A stretch of 64,000 nt of DNA from Streptomyces sp. CB02056 (GTDB lineage Bacteria; Actinomycetota; Actinomycetes; Streptomycetales; Streptomycetaceae), in NCBI RefSeq assembly GCF_001905545.1, contig NZ_LIPD01000003.1, forward strand, positions 655,147 to 719,146, given 5' to 3'. Each line of letters begins with the position of its first letter. Position 1 is the first letter of the stretch. This document shows, piece after piece, positions 31,863 through 39,668 of the stretch. The notes beneath the pieces were generated by a model. That model saw only the letters and a list, made by a program, of their open reading frames with translations. It did not search any database and had not been told where the DNA came from. Made by a program: the position numbers and the translations under genes.

Positions 31863-33158
31863 ATGGCAACCATTCGCATTCGCGAACGCAAACGGTCCGG
31901 GCCGGTGCACGAGGTCTACTGGCGTGACGGCGGCGCCGCCGCAGGGGACCAGGAGAGCGAGCGTTTCGACGACCCGGACGCCGCCAAGGCCTTCATGAAC
32001 CTGGTCACCGGGTACGGGAACAAGTGGCCTCCCGGCTGGGTGAAGGGCCGAGGCTTCGTCCAGGAAGAGGAGGCCCCGGCGCCCGCAGTCGACCCCGCCC
32101 ACATGTTCGAGACCTACTCGCTGAACTATGTGACCTTGCTCACCGGAGTCGAGGGCGGCACCAAGCGGAAGTACCGCCGGCTGGTCCGCGAGGGCATGGT
32201 CCCCTGGTTCCGCGACAAGATCATCGTGGACGGCCCGGACGCGATATCCGAGGACGACGTCAAAGCGTGGATCAACGCGCTCGCCGCCGGCACCCCGGCA
32301 CCGCACGACCCGCCGGACCGCAAGCGCAAGCCGTACTCCGCCAAGACGGTCAGGGACCACCACGGGTTGCTGAGCGCGATCCTCGGGAGCGCGACCAAGG
32401 GGCAGAACCCGCTGCGCCGGTACAACCCGTGCTCGGACACCAAGCTGCCGCGCAAGGACGACGGCGACAGCGAGGAGAAGACCTACTTGGAGCACTGGGA
32501 GGCCGGCCTGATCCTGCGGCATCTCGCGGCCGACGCCATCGACCTCGTCCAGGTGCTGCTCGGCACTGGGCTTCGGTGGGGCGAGGTCAGCGCGCTCCAG
32601 GTCCGCGACTTCGACCACGTCGGCGGGCGCCCCGTCCTGCGCGTCTCCAGGACCTGGAAGGAGGATGAGGAGGGGAAACGGTTCACCGGCGCTCCGAAGA
32701 GCGTCAGGAGCCGTCGCACGCTCGTCCTGACGCCCTACCTCGCCTCCATCGTGGCCCGGGCCTGCCGTGGAAAGCGGCGGCGGACGGACCTGCTGTTCAC
32801 CGCGGTCGAGGGCGGGGCCTGGCTGCCCGCCACGTTCCGTCGGCTGCGGTGGCTCCCGGCCCTGGAGGCCGCACGAGCGGAGGGCATGTACAAGGAACCG
32901 CGGCTCCACGACTGCCGGCACACCCACGCCGCGTGGCTGATCGCCCGCAACGTCCCGCTCCCGGCCATCTCGGCCCGGCTGGGCCACGAGAGCATCCAGA
33001 CCACCATCGACGAGTACGGCCACCTCATGGCCATCCTCGACGACGACCTGGTCGCCGCCGTGGCGTACAGCATGGACGCCGCGCTGTCCCCGGTGGTGCC
33101 GGACGACGTCCGCCAGGCCGTCGAGCTGGAGCGAGCGACCGTGCTCACCAGGGTGTAG
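31863..33158 (+). CDS. int: phage tyrosine-family site-specific integrase
   Basis: 431 aa. Residues ~1-75 form an arm-binding/AP2-like start, ~75-190 a SAM-like core-binding domain (YSLNYVTLLTGVEGGTKRKY), and ~210-420 the catalytic domain. Catalytic residues visible: R238 in GTGLRWGEV; H-x-x-R in LHDCRHTHAAW; the GH motif in ARLGHESIQTT; and the nucleophile Tyr in IDEYGHL a few residues later. It integrates and, with an excisionase, excises the prophage at tRNA-Ala. A copy of the repressor-type palindrome lies over codons 4-11. A terminator follows the stop. Confidence 0.95.
   Translation: MATIRIRERKRSGPVHEVYWRDGGAAAGDQESERFDDPDAAKAFMNLVTGYGNKWPPGWVKGRGFVQEEEAPAPAVDPAHMFETYSLNYVTLLTGVEGGTKRKYRRLVREGMVPWFRDKIIVDGPDAISEDDVKAWINALAAGTPAPHDPPDRKRKPYSAKTVRDHHGLLSAILGSATKGQNPLRRYNPCSDTKLPRKDDGDSEEKTYLEHWEAGLILRHLAADAIDLVQVLLGTGLRWGEVSALQVRDFDHVGGRPVLRVSRTWKEDEEGKRFTGAPKSVRSRRTLVLTPYLASIVARACRGKRRRTDLLFTAVEGGAWLPATFRRLRWLPALEAARAEGMYKEPRLHDCRHTHAAWLIARNVPLPAISARLGHESIQTTIDEYGHLMAILDDDLVAAVAYSMDAALSPVVPDDVRQAVELERATVLTRV
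31872..31893. promoter_or_regulatory. operator-like palindrome inside the integrase 5' end
   Basis: Core ATTCGCGAACGC centred at 31882/31883, sharing TTCGCGAACG with the three copies in the repressor control region (34099-34258). It covers integrase codons 4-11 (Ile-Arg-Ile-Arg-Glu-Arg-Lys). Confidence 0.6.
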
Positions 33159-33171
33159 CTCAGGAACAGCG

Positions 33172-33203
33172 CCGCGCCCCTGCTCGGATGAGCGGGGGCG
33201 CGG
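33172..33203. terminator. bidirectional terminator, integrase / small - strand gene
   Basis: 14-base arms 33172-33185 and 33190-33203 with one G-T pair and a GGAT loop, between the convergent integrase and the 33215-33478 gene. Confidence 0.8.
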
Positions 33204-33214
33204 TTGCGGCGGGA

Positions 33215-33478
33215 TCAGGCTGCGGCGTGGCCGATGGTCGAGGAGGCATCGGCACCGGCGATGAGCTGGTCCATGTACGGCGCGAGGATGTCGATGATGG
33301 CGGCCGGCGCGAGGTCTCGGTCAGCCATCAGCTTCCCCGCCGTCGAGGCGATGTCCCCGAGGCGGTCGGCCGGAACGACTCTGGGGTCGCCCACGATGAT
33401 CAGCACGGTGGTGCGGGCCACCAGGACGAGGGGCGCGCCGTCGTCCAGCGTTGCCTCGTGGGTGACGACAGTGTTCAC
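33215..33478 (-). CDS. small prophage protein of unknown function, downstream of the repressor
   Basis: 87 aa: MNTVVTHEATLDDGAPLVLV at the start, a hydrophobic VARTTVLIIVGDP strand, then a mostly helical, Ala/Asp-rich C-terminal half (IIDILAPYMDQLIAGADA). GTG 33478 has AGGGGG at 6 nt, so translation is credible. No known domain is recognised. It is transcribed in the repressor direction, 126 bp after the repressor stop, and could be expressed in the lysogen. That position is typical of superinfection-exclusion or lysogenic-conversion genes, but nothing in the sequence proves it. Confidence 0.6.
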   Translation of the reverse strand: MNTVVTHEATLDDGAPLVLVARTTVLIIVGDPRVVPADRLGDIASTAGKLMADRDLAPAAIIDILAPYMDQLIAGADASSTIGHAAA

Positions 33479-33604
33479 ACATAACCCCCTAGTCCCGGCC
33501 GGGCAGTGTGCGCACGGCCGTCCTCCTCGCGAGGCCGGATCGAACGTACACCCGATTAGTGGGCTGGACTACTGGTTAGAGGCGCGGTTTCGTTCAAACC
33601 GGAA

Positions 33605-34021
33605 CTAAACATCCCGCTTACCTGAACTTTCATCCGTCTTGGCCAAAAGTGCCTCGATCACGGCCCTGACCTGCGGAAGCTCTGATGCGTCCATGCCAGC
33701 GAGATGGCCGACGATCACCCGCGCATCCTCGGGAAGGTCGGATAGTTCGGTGGCGGTGTAGCCGAGGAATTGTGAGGCCGCGGCCTGCTGTACGCGCACC
33801 AGGGGCTTTCCGGTTCCGGCGGCCAGTGCGCGCAGGAACTTGGGCTCTGGTGCGCGGCGGACCTGGTCGTGAGCTATGTCATGGAGCCATGTCTGGCTGA
33901 TTCGGTCCCCCGTCTCGGGGTCCACTGAGGCTTCGGCGAGCCGGCGCAGCGACATCCCGGGCCGGTCGAGCGCGGCGAGCACCAGCGCAGTGAGCGCGGG
34001 TGCGCCCTTTCGGTCAGACAT
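33605..34021 (-). CDS. HTH-type phage repressor
   Basis: 138 aa. The N-terminal ~70 residues fit an XRE-like helix-turn-helix (LTALVLAALDRPGMSLRRLA then a recognition helix around ISQTWLHDIAHDQ); the C-terminal half (LGYTATELSDLPEDARVIVG) is a probable dimerisation region. ATG 34021 has GAAGGGGA 5 nt upstream and is preferred over ATG 34027 and 34051. It is divergent from the excisionase-like gene across a 276-bp region with three palindromic operators, the standard layout of a lysogeny switch. The repressor role is inferred from this context. Confidence 0.78.
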   Translation of the reverse strand: MSDRKGAPALTALVLAALDRPGMSLRRLAEASVDPETGDRISQTWLHDIAHDQVRRAPEPKFLRALAAGTGKPLVRVQQAAASQFLGYTATELSDLPEDARVIVGHLAGMDASELPQVRAVIEALLAKTDESSGKRDV

Positions 34022-34098
34022 GACCATCCCCTTCGCATGCTTCCCGTCCAAGCGGCGGCCCGGCCGGTACTCGCGAGCGGGCGGTCGGACGCCTGCGT

Positions 34099-34120
34099 GC
34101 TCGCGTTCGCGAACGAGGCT
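34099..34120. promoter_or_regulatory. operator O1 of the lysogeny switch
   Basis: 22-bp site centred at 34109/34110 with arms GCTCGCGTTCG / CGAACGAGGCT (core perfect, three outer mismatches), 78 bp upstream of the repressor start. Confidence 0.72.
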
Positions 34121-34208
34121 AACAGTGCGCTCCGGGGGCCGTCGTCACCTCCGGGCGTCAAGAACAGGCCAATCACGGAACTTGATCTTCCCTTAAGGTG
34201 CCCAAGCT

Positions 34209-34230
34209 GCTCGCGTTCGCGAACGCGAGC
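34209..34230. promoter_or_regulatory. operator O2, perfect 22-bp palindrome
   Basis: Arms GCTCGCGTTCG and CGAACGCGAGC are exact complements; 68 bp upstream of the excisionase-like gene start. Confidence 0.78.
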
Positions 34231-34236
34231 ATGTAT

Positions 34237-34258
34237 GTTCGTGTTCGCGAACGCGAGC
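34237..34258. promoter_or_regulatory. operator O3
   Basis: Arms GTTCGTGTTCG / CGAACGCGAGC (two mismatches in the left arm), centred 28 bp, about 2.7 helical turns, from O2. The pair could bind repressor cooperatively and would overlap the early promoter. Confidence 0.72.
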
Positions 34259-34297
34259 GGCATTGAGCCGCATCGAACGGCACCAAGGAGAACGACG

Positions 34298-34537
34298 ATG
34301 TCCCCCCTCCTCGACTACAAGGGCGCGGCGACGGCGCTCGGGCTCAAGAACGACACCTGGCTCCGGCGCCACATTCGGCGGTTGCCACACGAGAAGTACG
34401 GCAGGGCCGTGCGATTCAGCGAGGAGCACATCGCCGAGATCCGGCGTATCCACAGCGTCCGGCCGACCGAGCTTCCGGCGTCGGTGGCCGTTGGTCCGGC
34501 GATGCTCGTTCCCCTCGGCGCCAGCCGCAGGGGCTGA
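34298..34537 (+). CDS. excisionase-like / early DNA-binding protein
   Basis: 79 aa. The N-terminus reads as a helix-turn-helix of the excisionase/MerR type (DYKGAATALGLKNDTWLRRH, then a basic wing ... GRAVRFSEEHIAEIRRIH). It is the first rightward gene, under the operators, with a good AAGGAG SD 7 nt before ATG 34298. A recombination directionality factor or an early regulator fits both the size and position. An N-terminal extension open in the same frame lies over the operators and is not coding. Confidence 0.7.
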   Translation: MSPLLDYKGAATALGLKNDTWLRRHIRRLPHEKYGRAVRFSEEHIAEIRRIHSVRPTELPASVAVGPAMLVPLGASRRG

Positions 34538-34545
34538 CCTCCCCC

Positions 34546-34746
34546 ATGGCCCACCCCACTCCCCCGGGTAGCACCCCCGCGATCGGCACGATCCGACTCG
34601 CAGGATCCGCCGAGTTCGCCGCCGCGGCGCTCGCAGCTCTGCACGCGGACCCCCGACTCGACGTGGTCAGGGTCTCTCGTCTGCTGGCCGGCGACGCCGT
34701 AGGCGAAGTTCGCCAGTACATCAGGGCGCGGCGGATCGCCGACTAA
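34546..34746 (+). CDS. small early prophage protein, unknown
   Basis: 66 aa. The C-terminal half (FAAAALAALHADPRLDVVRV then AGDAVGEVRQYIRARRIAD) is helical and resembles a small nucleic-acid-binding or ssDNA-related fold only vaguely; no domain recognised. ATG 34546 lies 8 bp after the excisionase-like gene, consistent with one early transcript. Confidence 0.6.
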   Translation: MAHPTPPGSTPAIGTIRLAGSAEFAAAALAALHADPRLDVVRVSRLLAGDAVGEVRQYIRARRIAD

Positions 34747-34829
34747 CCCCCGACATGGGTCGGGCCGTCCCCCGGCTCTCACACCTGGACGGCCCCGGCC
34801 CTCACCCGCCTCTACGACGGAGAAGACAC

Positions 34830-35462
34830 ATGCCCCAGCGTAGCAACACCGGCCCGACCGCGGCTGAGATCGCGCTCGACGCCGCCATCCCCGCGGACAT
34901 GGAGGTGCCCGCGCTGTCGGCGGACGTCCTCGTGGCCGTACACCAGCTGGACCTCGACGCCCTGGTGCCCGCCGCCGAGTGGTGGCGTGTCGCAACGCGT
35001 CGCAGTGCACGCCGGCTGATCCGTCAGATGGGCTCGATGCTCCGGCATCTGGTGGCCGAGATCGTGACGCTGGACCGCCAGCTCGGCGACGCCGATGCCG
35101 AGCTGGACCGGCTTCGCGCCGAGGTCAAGGAACTGCGCACCGCTGCGGCACCTGACGTGGCGGACCCGCTCGTGGTCGCGCACGGTCTGGCGCTGCGCCT
35201 GTCGCAGCGGCTCACCCCGGCGCCCGTCTCGGTGAGTGTGGACCGCTACCCCTACGACCCGACTCCGCGGGTGGTGGTCCACGCGGACGACGTCGTCTCC
35301 GTCGAGGCCTGGGGCGCCGACCTTGGCGCAGAGATCCGGTGGAGGGACTCCTCGACCGGCCAGTCCCGGATGGGCCGCGGCGAGTGCACGGTCGACGGCA
35401 TCCCCGTCTCGATCACGGCATCGGTGTACCTGGGGCGTACGGCGACGGCGGTGGCGTCGTGA
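34830..35462 (+). CDS. early prophage protein with coiled coil, unknown
   Basis: 210 aa. ATG 34830 has CGGAGAAG upstream. Residues ~75-110 form a predicted coiled coil (VTLDRQLGDADAELDRLRAE); the C-terminal ~85 residues look like a beta-rich domain (VDRYPYDPTPRVVVHADDVV). No known family recognised. Its stop overlaps the next start by GTGA, beginning a run of coupled genes. Confidence 0.65.
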   Translation: MPQRSNTGPTAAEIALDAAIPADMEVPALSADVLVAVHQLDLDALVPAAEWWRVATRRSARRLIRQMGSMLRHLVAEIVTLDRQLGDADAELDRLRAEVKELRTAAAPDVADPLVVAHGLALRLSQRLTPAPVSVSVDRYPYDPTPRVVVHADDVVSVEAWGADLGAEIRWRDSSTGQSRMGRGECTVDGIPVSITASVYLGRTATAVAS

Positions 35463-35812
35463 CGCAGCAGCACATCACCCACGCCGCCGAGCTGGTGGTC
35501 CAGGCGATGCTCGGCACGGACCCGACGCCGGCCGCGATCGTCCAGGCCCTCGCGGCCGCCGGCCTGCTGCGCACCACCCCGCTGGAGGTCTACCGGGCAT
35601 CGTGGGACGACGACTCCCTCGGGCTGTACGTCAGCCGGGACGCCGCCCGGGCCCGGTGCCTGCTGGACGCCGCCGCCGCTCGGCCGGAATCCCAGCTGGC
35701 CTGGCACCCGGTGACCGAGGACGACATGGACGAGGAGTACCTGGCCGCAGACGGCCAGAACGTCGAGTACTACGTCACCACGGTGCCGGTGCGGCTGACG
35801 GGTGAGTTCTGA
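35459..35812 (+). CDS. early prophage protein, unknown
   Basis: 117 aa, GTG 35459 overlapping the previous stop (GTGA). N-terminal helical part (AAELVVQAMLGTDPTPAAIV), central strand-rich part (YRASWDDDSLGLYVSRDAAR) and an acidic C-terminus (EDDMDEEYLAADGQNVEYYV). Such compact acidic proteins are common among phage host-takeover proteins; nothing more specific is visible. Confidence 0.65.
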   Translation: MTQQHITHAAELVVQAMLGTDPTPAAIVQALAAAGLLRTTPLEVYRASWDDDSLGLYVSRDAARARCLLDAAAARPESQLAWHPVTEDDMDEEYLAADGQNVEYYVTTVPVRLTGEF

Positions 35813-36219
35813 TGACCACCCGCACCCTCGGCCCGATCGCGCACGGCACGCTCACGGGCTACAACCAGCACCGCAACCGCCGAGTGCCCATTCCCGAGAC
35901 GGACGAGTGCGGGTGCCGCGCGGCCTTCACCGCCTCGCGGCGCGAGCGCGCCGCCGCCCGGGCGTCCCGCTCCGCGCACGAGTGGAACCGCGGCCTCACC
36001 GGCGAGCGGCCGCCGATTCCGTCCCGGCCGCTGGCCACCGCGTGTCCGACCGCGGCCTGTGGCCAGGATGTCGCCGCCCCCGAGGTCGCCGGCCCGGGCT
36101 GGGTCTACGCCCGGGTCATCGGCTCGGCGGAGCCCGGCCGCTGGTACTGCTCCGGCAGCTGCTCCACGTACGGCATCGCGCTCGCCGAGCTGCGCCCGGC
36201 CGAGGGGGGTACCCGGTGA
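35812..36219 (+). CDS. early prophage cysteine-containing protein, unknown
   Basis: 135 aa. ATG 35812 shares its A with the preceding TGA. Six cysteines in two groups: an N-terminal CGC in a basic helix (DECGCRAAFTASRRERAAAR) and a C-terminal set (ACPTAACGQ ... WYCSGSC), consistent with a small zinc-binding fold. No enzyme motif. Confidence 0.63.
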   Translation: MTTRTLGPIAHGTLTGYNQHRNRRVPIPETDECGCRAAFTASRRERAAARASRSAHEWNRGLTGERPPIPSRPLATACPTAACGQDVAAPEVAGPGWVYARVIGSAEPGRWYCSGSCSTYGIALAELRPAEGGTR

Positions 36220-36437
36220 CCCGCCTGTTGCTCGCCGTCTGCATCATCGCCGCACTGTGCCTGCTCGCGGCCTGGGCCGAGGACCGTATCCACGAGCGGG
36301 GCGTGGACAACGACCAGGCGCGCCGCTGGCGCGCGGCCTGGGCCGCCGAAGCGCAGCGCGTGGCCCAGGCCGCCCGGGAGGACCGAGCCGATCCGGGCCC
36401 CGCTTCCCCGCGCCCCTCCCCGCACCCGCGGCCGTGA
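36216..36437 (+). CDS. small single-pass membrane protein of the early region
   Basis: 73 aa. One N-terminal transmembrane helix (LLLAVCIIAALCLLAAW) then a basic/acidic amphipathic helix (ARRWRAAWAAEAQRVAQAAR) and a Pro-rich end. GTG 36216 overlaps the previous stop. Membrane location suggests superinfection exclusion or a role at the membrane, but this is inference. Confidence 0.6.
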   Translation: MTRLLLAVCIIAALCLLAAWAEDRIHERGVDNDQARRWRAAWAAEAQRVAQAAREDRADPGPASPRPSPHPRP

Positions 36438-36646
36438 CCACACGCGCGGCCACGCCGCGTGCTCCCCGGCTCGTCGGGTTGCACGTGGTGTTCGCGACCA
36501 AGGTCCGCGCGCCGTACGCCGACTACCTGTGCCCGTGCGGCCATCGGGACGCCGCTCTCGGCGCGGCCGCCGTGATCCGGCTCGTCCAGACCACGGGGCC
36601 CGCCCACCTCACCACCTGCCCTCTCAGCACCAAGGACCGCCCATGA
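36434..36646 (+). CDS. small CPCGH-motif protein
   Basis: 70 aa. GTG 36434 overlaps the previous stop and the stop overlaps the next ATG. Central motif YLCPCGHRDAALGAAAVIRL followed by a late Cys (TTCPL) suggests a zinc knuckle. Unknown family. Confidence 0.6.
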   Translation: MTTRAATPRAPRLVGLHVVFATKVRAPYADYLCPCGHRDAALGAAAVIRLVQTTGPAHLTTCPLSTKDRP

Positions 36647-37122
36647 GCACCACGACCACCGCCCACCTCGACCTCACCACCGGCGTGGTCACCGCCGACC
36701 CCGAGCCCGCCCCGTTCTCCGAGGTGCTCCGCGAGCACATGGGCGGCCGGGTCCACGACGCCGCGTCCGCCGAGCTGTACCAGCTGCTCAACTCCGTTGC
36801 CCGGCACGGCAAGAAGGGGACGTTGCAGCTCGTCGTGCTCGTCGAGCCCCCGCGGGGCCACGTCGAGGGCGGCCCGCTGTCGGTCGCGATGAGCACCGTC
36901 CTGCGGGCGCCCAAGGGCGAGACGCCGGCCTCGACGTACTACCTCGACAGCTCCGGCAACCCCAGCCGCCAGGACCCGCGCCAGCCCGGTCTGTGGGACG
37001 ACGTCCCGGTCGAGGCGCGACAGGCCGGACTGCGCGCGACGCTCGCCCGCGCCGGCGTCGACCCGGACGAGGCCGCCGACCTGGCCGCCGCGCTCGACGC
37101 CGAGGGCTACCGCCGCCCGTAG
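36643..37122 (+). CDS. early prophage protein, unknown
   Basis: 159 aa. ATG 36643 in an ATGA overlap. A central hydrophobic strand set (GTLQLVVLVEPPRGHVEGG) and a C-terminal helical domain (VEARQAGLRATLARAGVDPD, then EAADLAAALDAEGY) that resembles a UBA-like helix bundle. It ends the overlapping chain; an 88-bp gap precedes the replication gene. Confidence 0.65.
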   Translation: MSTTTTAHLDLTTGVVTADPEPAPFSEVLREHMGGRVHDAASAELYQLLNSVARHGKKGTLQLVVLVEPPRGHVEGGPLSVAMSTVLRAPKGETPASTYYLDSSGNPSRQDPRQPGLWDDVPVEARQAGLRATLARAGVDPDEAADLAAALDAEGYRRP

Positions 37123-37210
37123 CCCGGCCTCCCCGTACGGCCCGAGGGGCGCGGCGCGCACCGACCCGCGTCCCTCGGGCACCAGCACCGACCAGACTGG
37201 AGCACCCCTG

Positions 37211-38770
37211 ATGCAGCGGCCCGCCGACGCCGCCGCCGCGCCCACCGACACCGGGCAGCGGCCGCCCCGGCGTGCCGCTGCGCCGTTCTGGACCCGCTTC
37301 CCGTCGAGCTGGCTTCCGGCGCTCACCGGGGACCACCTGCGCGCCGCCACCGCCGTCGGAGACTACGCCCGGGGCGCGGACGGCTACTGCTGGGCGGCCG
37401 ACCGCACGCTCGCCGCCGGCCTGGGGCTGCACCCGGACACCGTCGGCGCCGGGCTGCGCGCCGCCGAGGCCGCCGGCATCGTCCGCGCCGTCCGCCGCCC
37501 CGGCGGCACCTCGGCGCGCGTGCTCGCCCTGCCGTCCGAGGATGACGACACCGTCCTGTGGGTGTGCGTCACCTCGTACGCCCGCAACGTCCTGTCGGGC
37601 TACGACTTCCTGGCCTACTGCGTGCTCAGCGTGCGCTCCCACCTGGACGAGCCGACGAGCATGGCCCTGATAGCCCGGCTGGCCGGCATCAGCCCGGCCC
37701 GGGCCCGTACGGCCGTCGCCGAGCTGCTCGCCGCCGGGTGGATCACCCGCACCGACGCCCGCGGCCGCGCCGCCCGCTACGCCGTCCACCCCGCCCCGAT
37801 CGCCGACGTCGCAACCCAGCTCGCCCTCGACATCCCGGAGCCCCGCCGCGTGAAGGCCGGCCGCCCGGCCGTGGCCGAGCCTGTCCACCGGGGCGAGATC
37901 GACGGCCAGCTCGCCCTGTTCGACCCCGCCGACCTGGCCGCCACCCCTCACGGATCGGCTGTCACCACCCCTCACGGATCGGCCGCGAGTACCCCTAATG
38001 GATCAACCGGACGAACAGGATCCCTTGAACAAGATCCTTCCAACAGGCGCCGCCCCGTGGGTGGTTGCCCGTCCGCCGTAGGCGATACCTGCGTACCGCG
38101 CGACACGGGCGCGCCCGCGAGCACCCGCGACGGCGCCGTCCGGCCGGGCGCCGCTTCGGCTGCGCCGGAGACGCCGAACCCCCTGCCCCCGCTGCTGATC
38201 ACCGACCAGGCCTACCGGGTCCTCGCCGAAGTCCCGGCCCTGGTGGCCCGGATGTCCCGGTGGGAGCAGCGGGTCGCCGCCCGCGCCGTCGGCGCCGCGA
38301 TCGAGGAAGCCGGCGACGTCGCCCGGGTCGCCGCCCGGCTGCGCCGCCGCTACGCCTCGACCTGCCCGGCCGACGTCCGCCGCCCGTACGGCTGGCTGGT
38401 CGAGCGCGGTCTGACCCGCCGCGGCTGCGACCGTCCGACCTGCGAATCCGGCTGGGACCTCGCCCGCGCCGACAACTGCCGGTCCTGCGAGCAGCGCGTC
38501 CAGGACGCACGGGACCTCGCGGCCGCCCGCCGGACGCAGCACCACCCCGCGCCCGTCCCCGAGCCGCGCCCGGCGCCCGCCCCGGCCGCGCCGTCCGCCG
38601 CCCGGACCTGGGTGTGTGCCGTCCACCCCTCGATCTCGCTGCCGTGCGGCATGTGCGCGGCCGACACCGCCCGCACCTGGCCGCCCGCCGCAGACACCAC
38701 CCTCGGCCGCGAGTACCGCGAGCAGCGCGCCGTCCGCCGCCGCGCCCGTGAGACCGCCGCCGCGGCCTGA
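37211..38770 (+). CDS. winged-helix replication-initiator-like protein
   Basis: 519 aa. Two helix-turn-helix/winged-helix segments in the first ~200 residues (GYCWAADRTLAAGLGLHPDT and SMALIARLAGISPARARTAV, each followed by a wing), the pattern of phage and plasmid initiators of the lambda-O/DnaD-like class. Residues ~245-270 are an 8-aa repeat (TPHGSAVT, TPHGSAAS, TPNGSTGR) produced by DNA iterons. The C-terminal part has two cysteine clusters (CDRPTCESG ... CRSCE and CAVHPSISLPCGMC) suggesting zinc ribbons. Position after the early operon and the internal iterons support a replication role. ATG 37211; no strong SD beyond CTGGAG. Confidence 0.68.
   Translation: MQRPADAAAAPTDTGQRPPRRAAAPFWTRFPSSWLPALTGDHLRAATAVGDYARGADGYCWAADRTLAAGLGLHPDTVGAGLRAAEAAGIVRAVRRPGGTSARVLALPSEDDDTVLWVCVTSYARNVLSGYDFLAYCVLSVRSHLDEPTSMALIARLAGISPARARTAVAELLAAGWITRTDARGRAARYAVHPAPIADVATQLALDIPEPRRVKAGRPAVAEPVHRGEIDGQLALFDPADLAATPHGSAVTTPHGSAASTPNGSTGRTGSLEQDPSNRRRPVGGCPSAVGDTCVPRDTGAPASTRDGAVRPGAASAAPETPNPLPPLLITDQAYRVLAEVPALVARMSRWEQRVAARAVGAAIEEAGDVARVAARLRRRYASTCPADVRRPYGWLVERGLTRRGCDRPTCESGWDLARADNCRSCEQRVQDARDLAAARRTQHHPAPVPEPRPAPAPAAPSAARTWVCAVHPSISLPCGMCAADTARTWPPAADTTLGREYREQRAVRRRARETAAAA
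37943..38007. repeat. three iterons with 24-bp period (putative phage origin)
   Basis: ACCCCTCACGGATCGGC at 37943-37959 and 37967-37983 (identical), ACCCCTAATGGATCAAC at 37991-38007. Immediately right lies a locally AT-richer stretch (38000-38043) with GATCC/CTTGAAC-type repeats. Iterons inside an initiator gene next to AT-rich DNA are the lambda-type origin arrangement. Confidence 0.6.
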
Positions 38771-38795
38771 CCCTCCCCGACCGAAAGGCCCCACC

Positions 38796-39038
38796 GTGAC
38801 CGACACCGACATCGACACCGCCCGCCAAGTCGTCTTCGACCACGCCCTCCTCACCCCCACCAACCCGCACGACGGCCTGGCCTGCGCGGCCTGCTGGTCC
38901 GCCCTCGGGGAGGCGGTGTCGTGGCCGTGCGCTCCGCTGCGCGACGTCGCCGAAGTCGAGCCCGTCGGGGGCGGCTGGACCATTACCATCCGGCCGGCCG
39001 ACGACGCCGCCCGCCCCGTTGATGACGGTGCCCGGTGA
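38796..39038 (+). CDS. small early/middle protein, unknown
   Basis: 80 aa, GTG 38796 after GAAAGG. Short helical start (DTARQVVFDHALLTPTNPHD), one CAACW motif, then strands (VEPVGGGWTITIRPADD). Overlaps the next gene by GTGA. No domain recognised. Confidence 0.6.
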   Translation: MTDTDIDTARQVVFDHALLTPTNPHDGLACAACWSALGEAVSWPCAPLRDVAEVEPVGGGWTITIRPADDAARPVDDGAR

Positions 39039-39610
39039 CGGCCGCCCGCCCGCGCCGGCCGTCGGCCCTGCCGCTCACCGCCACCGAACGCACCCGGCTC
39101 GACCACCTCGTGCGCCGGGCCGCCGACCGCCTCGGCCCGGACGAGGCCGGCACCCTGCACCGGCTGTGGGAGCGCGACCGGGCCGACCGCGCACAGGAAC
39201 GCCGCTCCGCCGGGGGCGCCCGGGCCGCCGCCCAGCGCACCGCCGACCGGCTGCGTTCCGCCGAGGCCGAGGCCGCCGCCCACCAGGCCGCGCTCGACGC
39301 CGTCGCCACGAAGTACGCCGCCACCGCCGCCGAGCTGCGCCGCTCCCGGGCCGCGCACCGCGCGACCGTGGCCGAGGCCCGCCGCCAGGCCCGCCGCGCG
39401 ACCGGGGCAACGGCCGTCCTGCGGGCCGTCGCCGAGCAGCTCCAGGCCGTACCCGCCCCGGGACGGCTGACCGCCGACCAGATCGCCGTCGACCACACCG
39501 AGGCCGCCGCGCTCGTCCGGCTTCACCTCGTCGTCGAGGACGCCGGCCTCGACCTGGGCGCCGAGCTGGACCGGATCGCCCCGGCCCTGACCCGGTCCCG
39601 CGCGCTCTGA
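39035..39610 (+). CDS. coiled-coil protein of the early/middle region
   Basis: 191 aa, mostly one long Arg/Ala-rich coiled coil (residues ~50-140: RSAGGARAAAQRTADRLRSA onward), flanked by short helical caps. Highly basic, so DNA or RNA association is plausible. GTG 39035 overlaps the preceding stop. Similar coiled-coil proteins are frequent in actinophage middle regions; function unknown. Confidence 0.63.
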   Translation: MTAARPRRPSALPLTATERTRLDHLVRRAADRLGPDEAGTLHRLWERDRADRAQERRSAGGARAAAQRTADRLRSAEAEAAAHQAALDAVATKYAATAAELRRSRAAHRATVAEARRQARRATGATAVLRAVAEQLQAVPAPGRLTADQIAVDHTEAAALVRLHLVVEDAGLDLGAELDRIAPALTRSRAL

Positions 39611-39668
39611 CCCCGTCCGACCCGCCGCCCGGCCCCGGCCGGGCGGCCCGCACCACCAGGACCACCAC

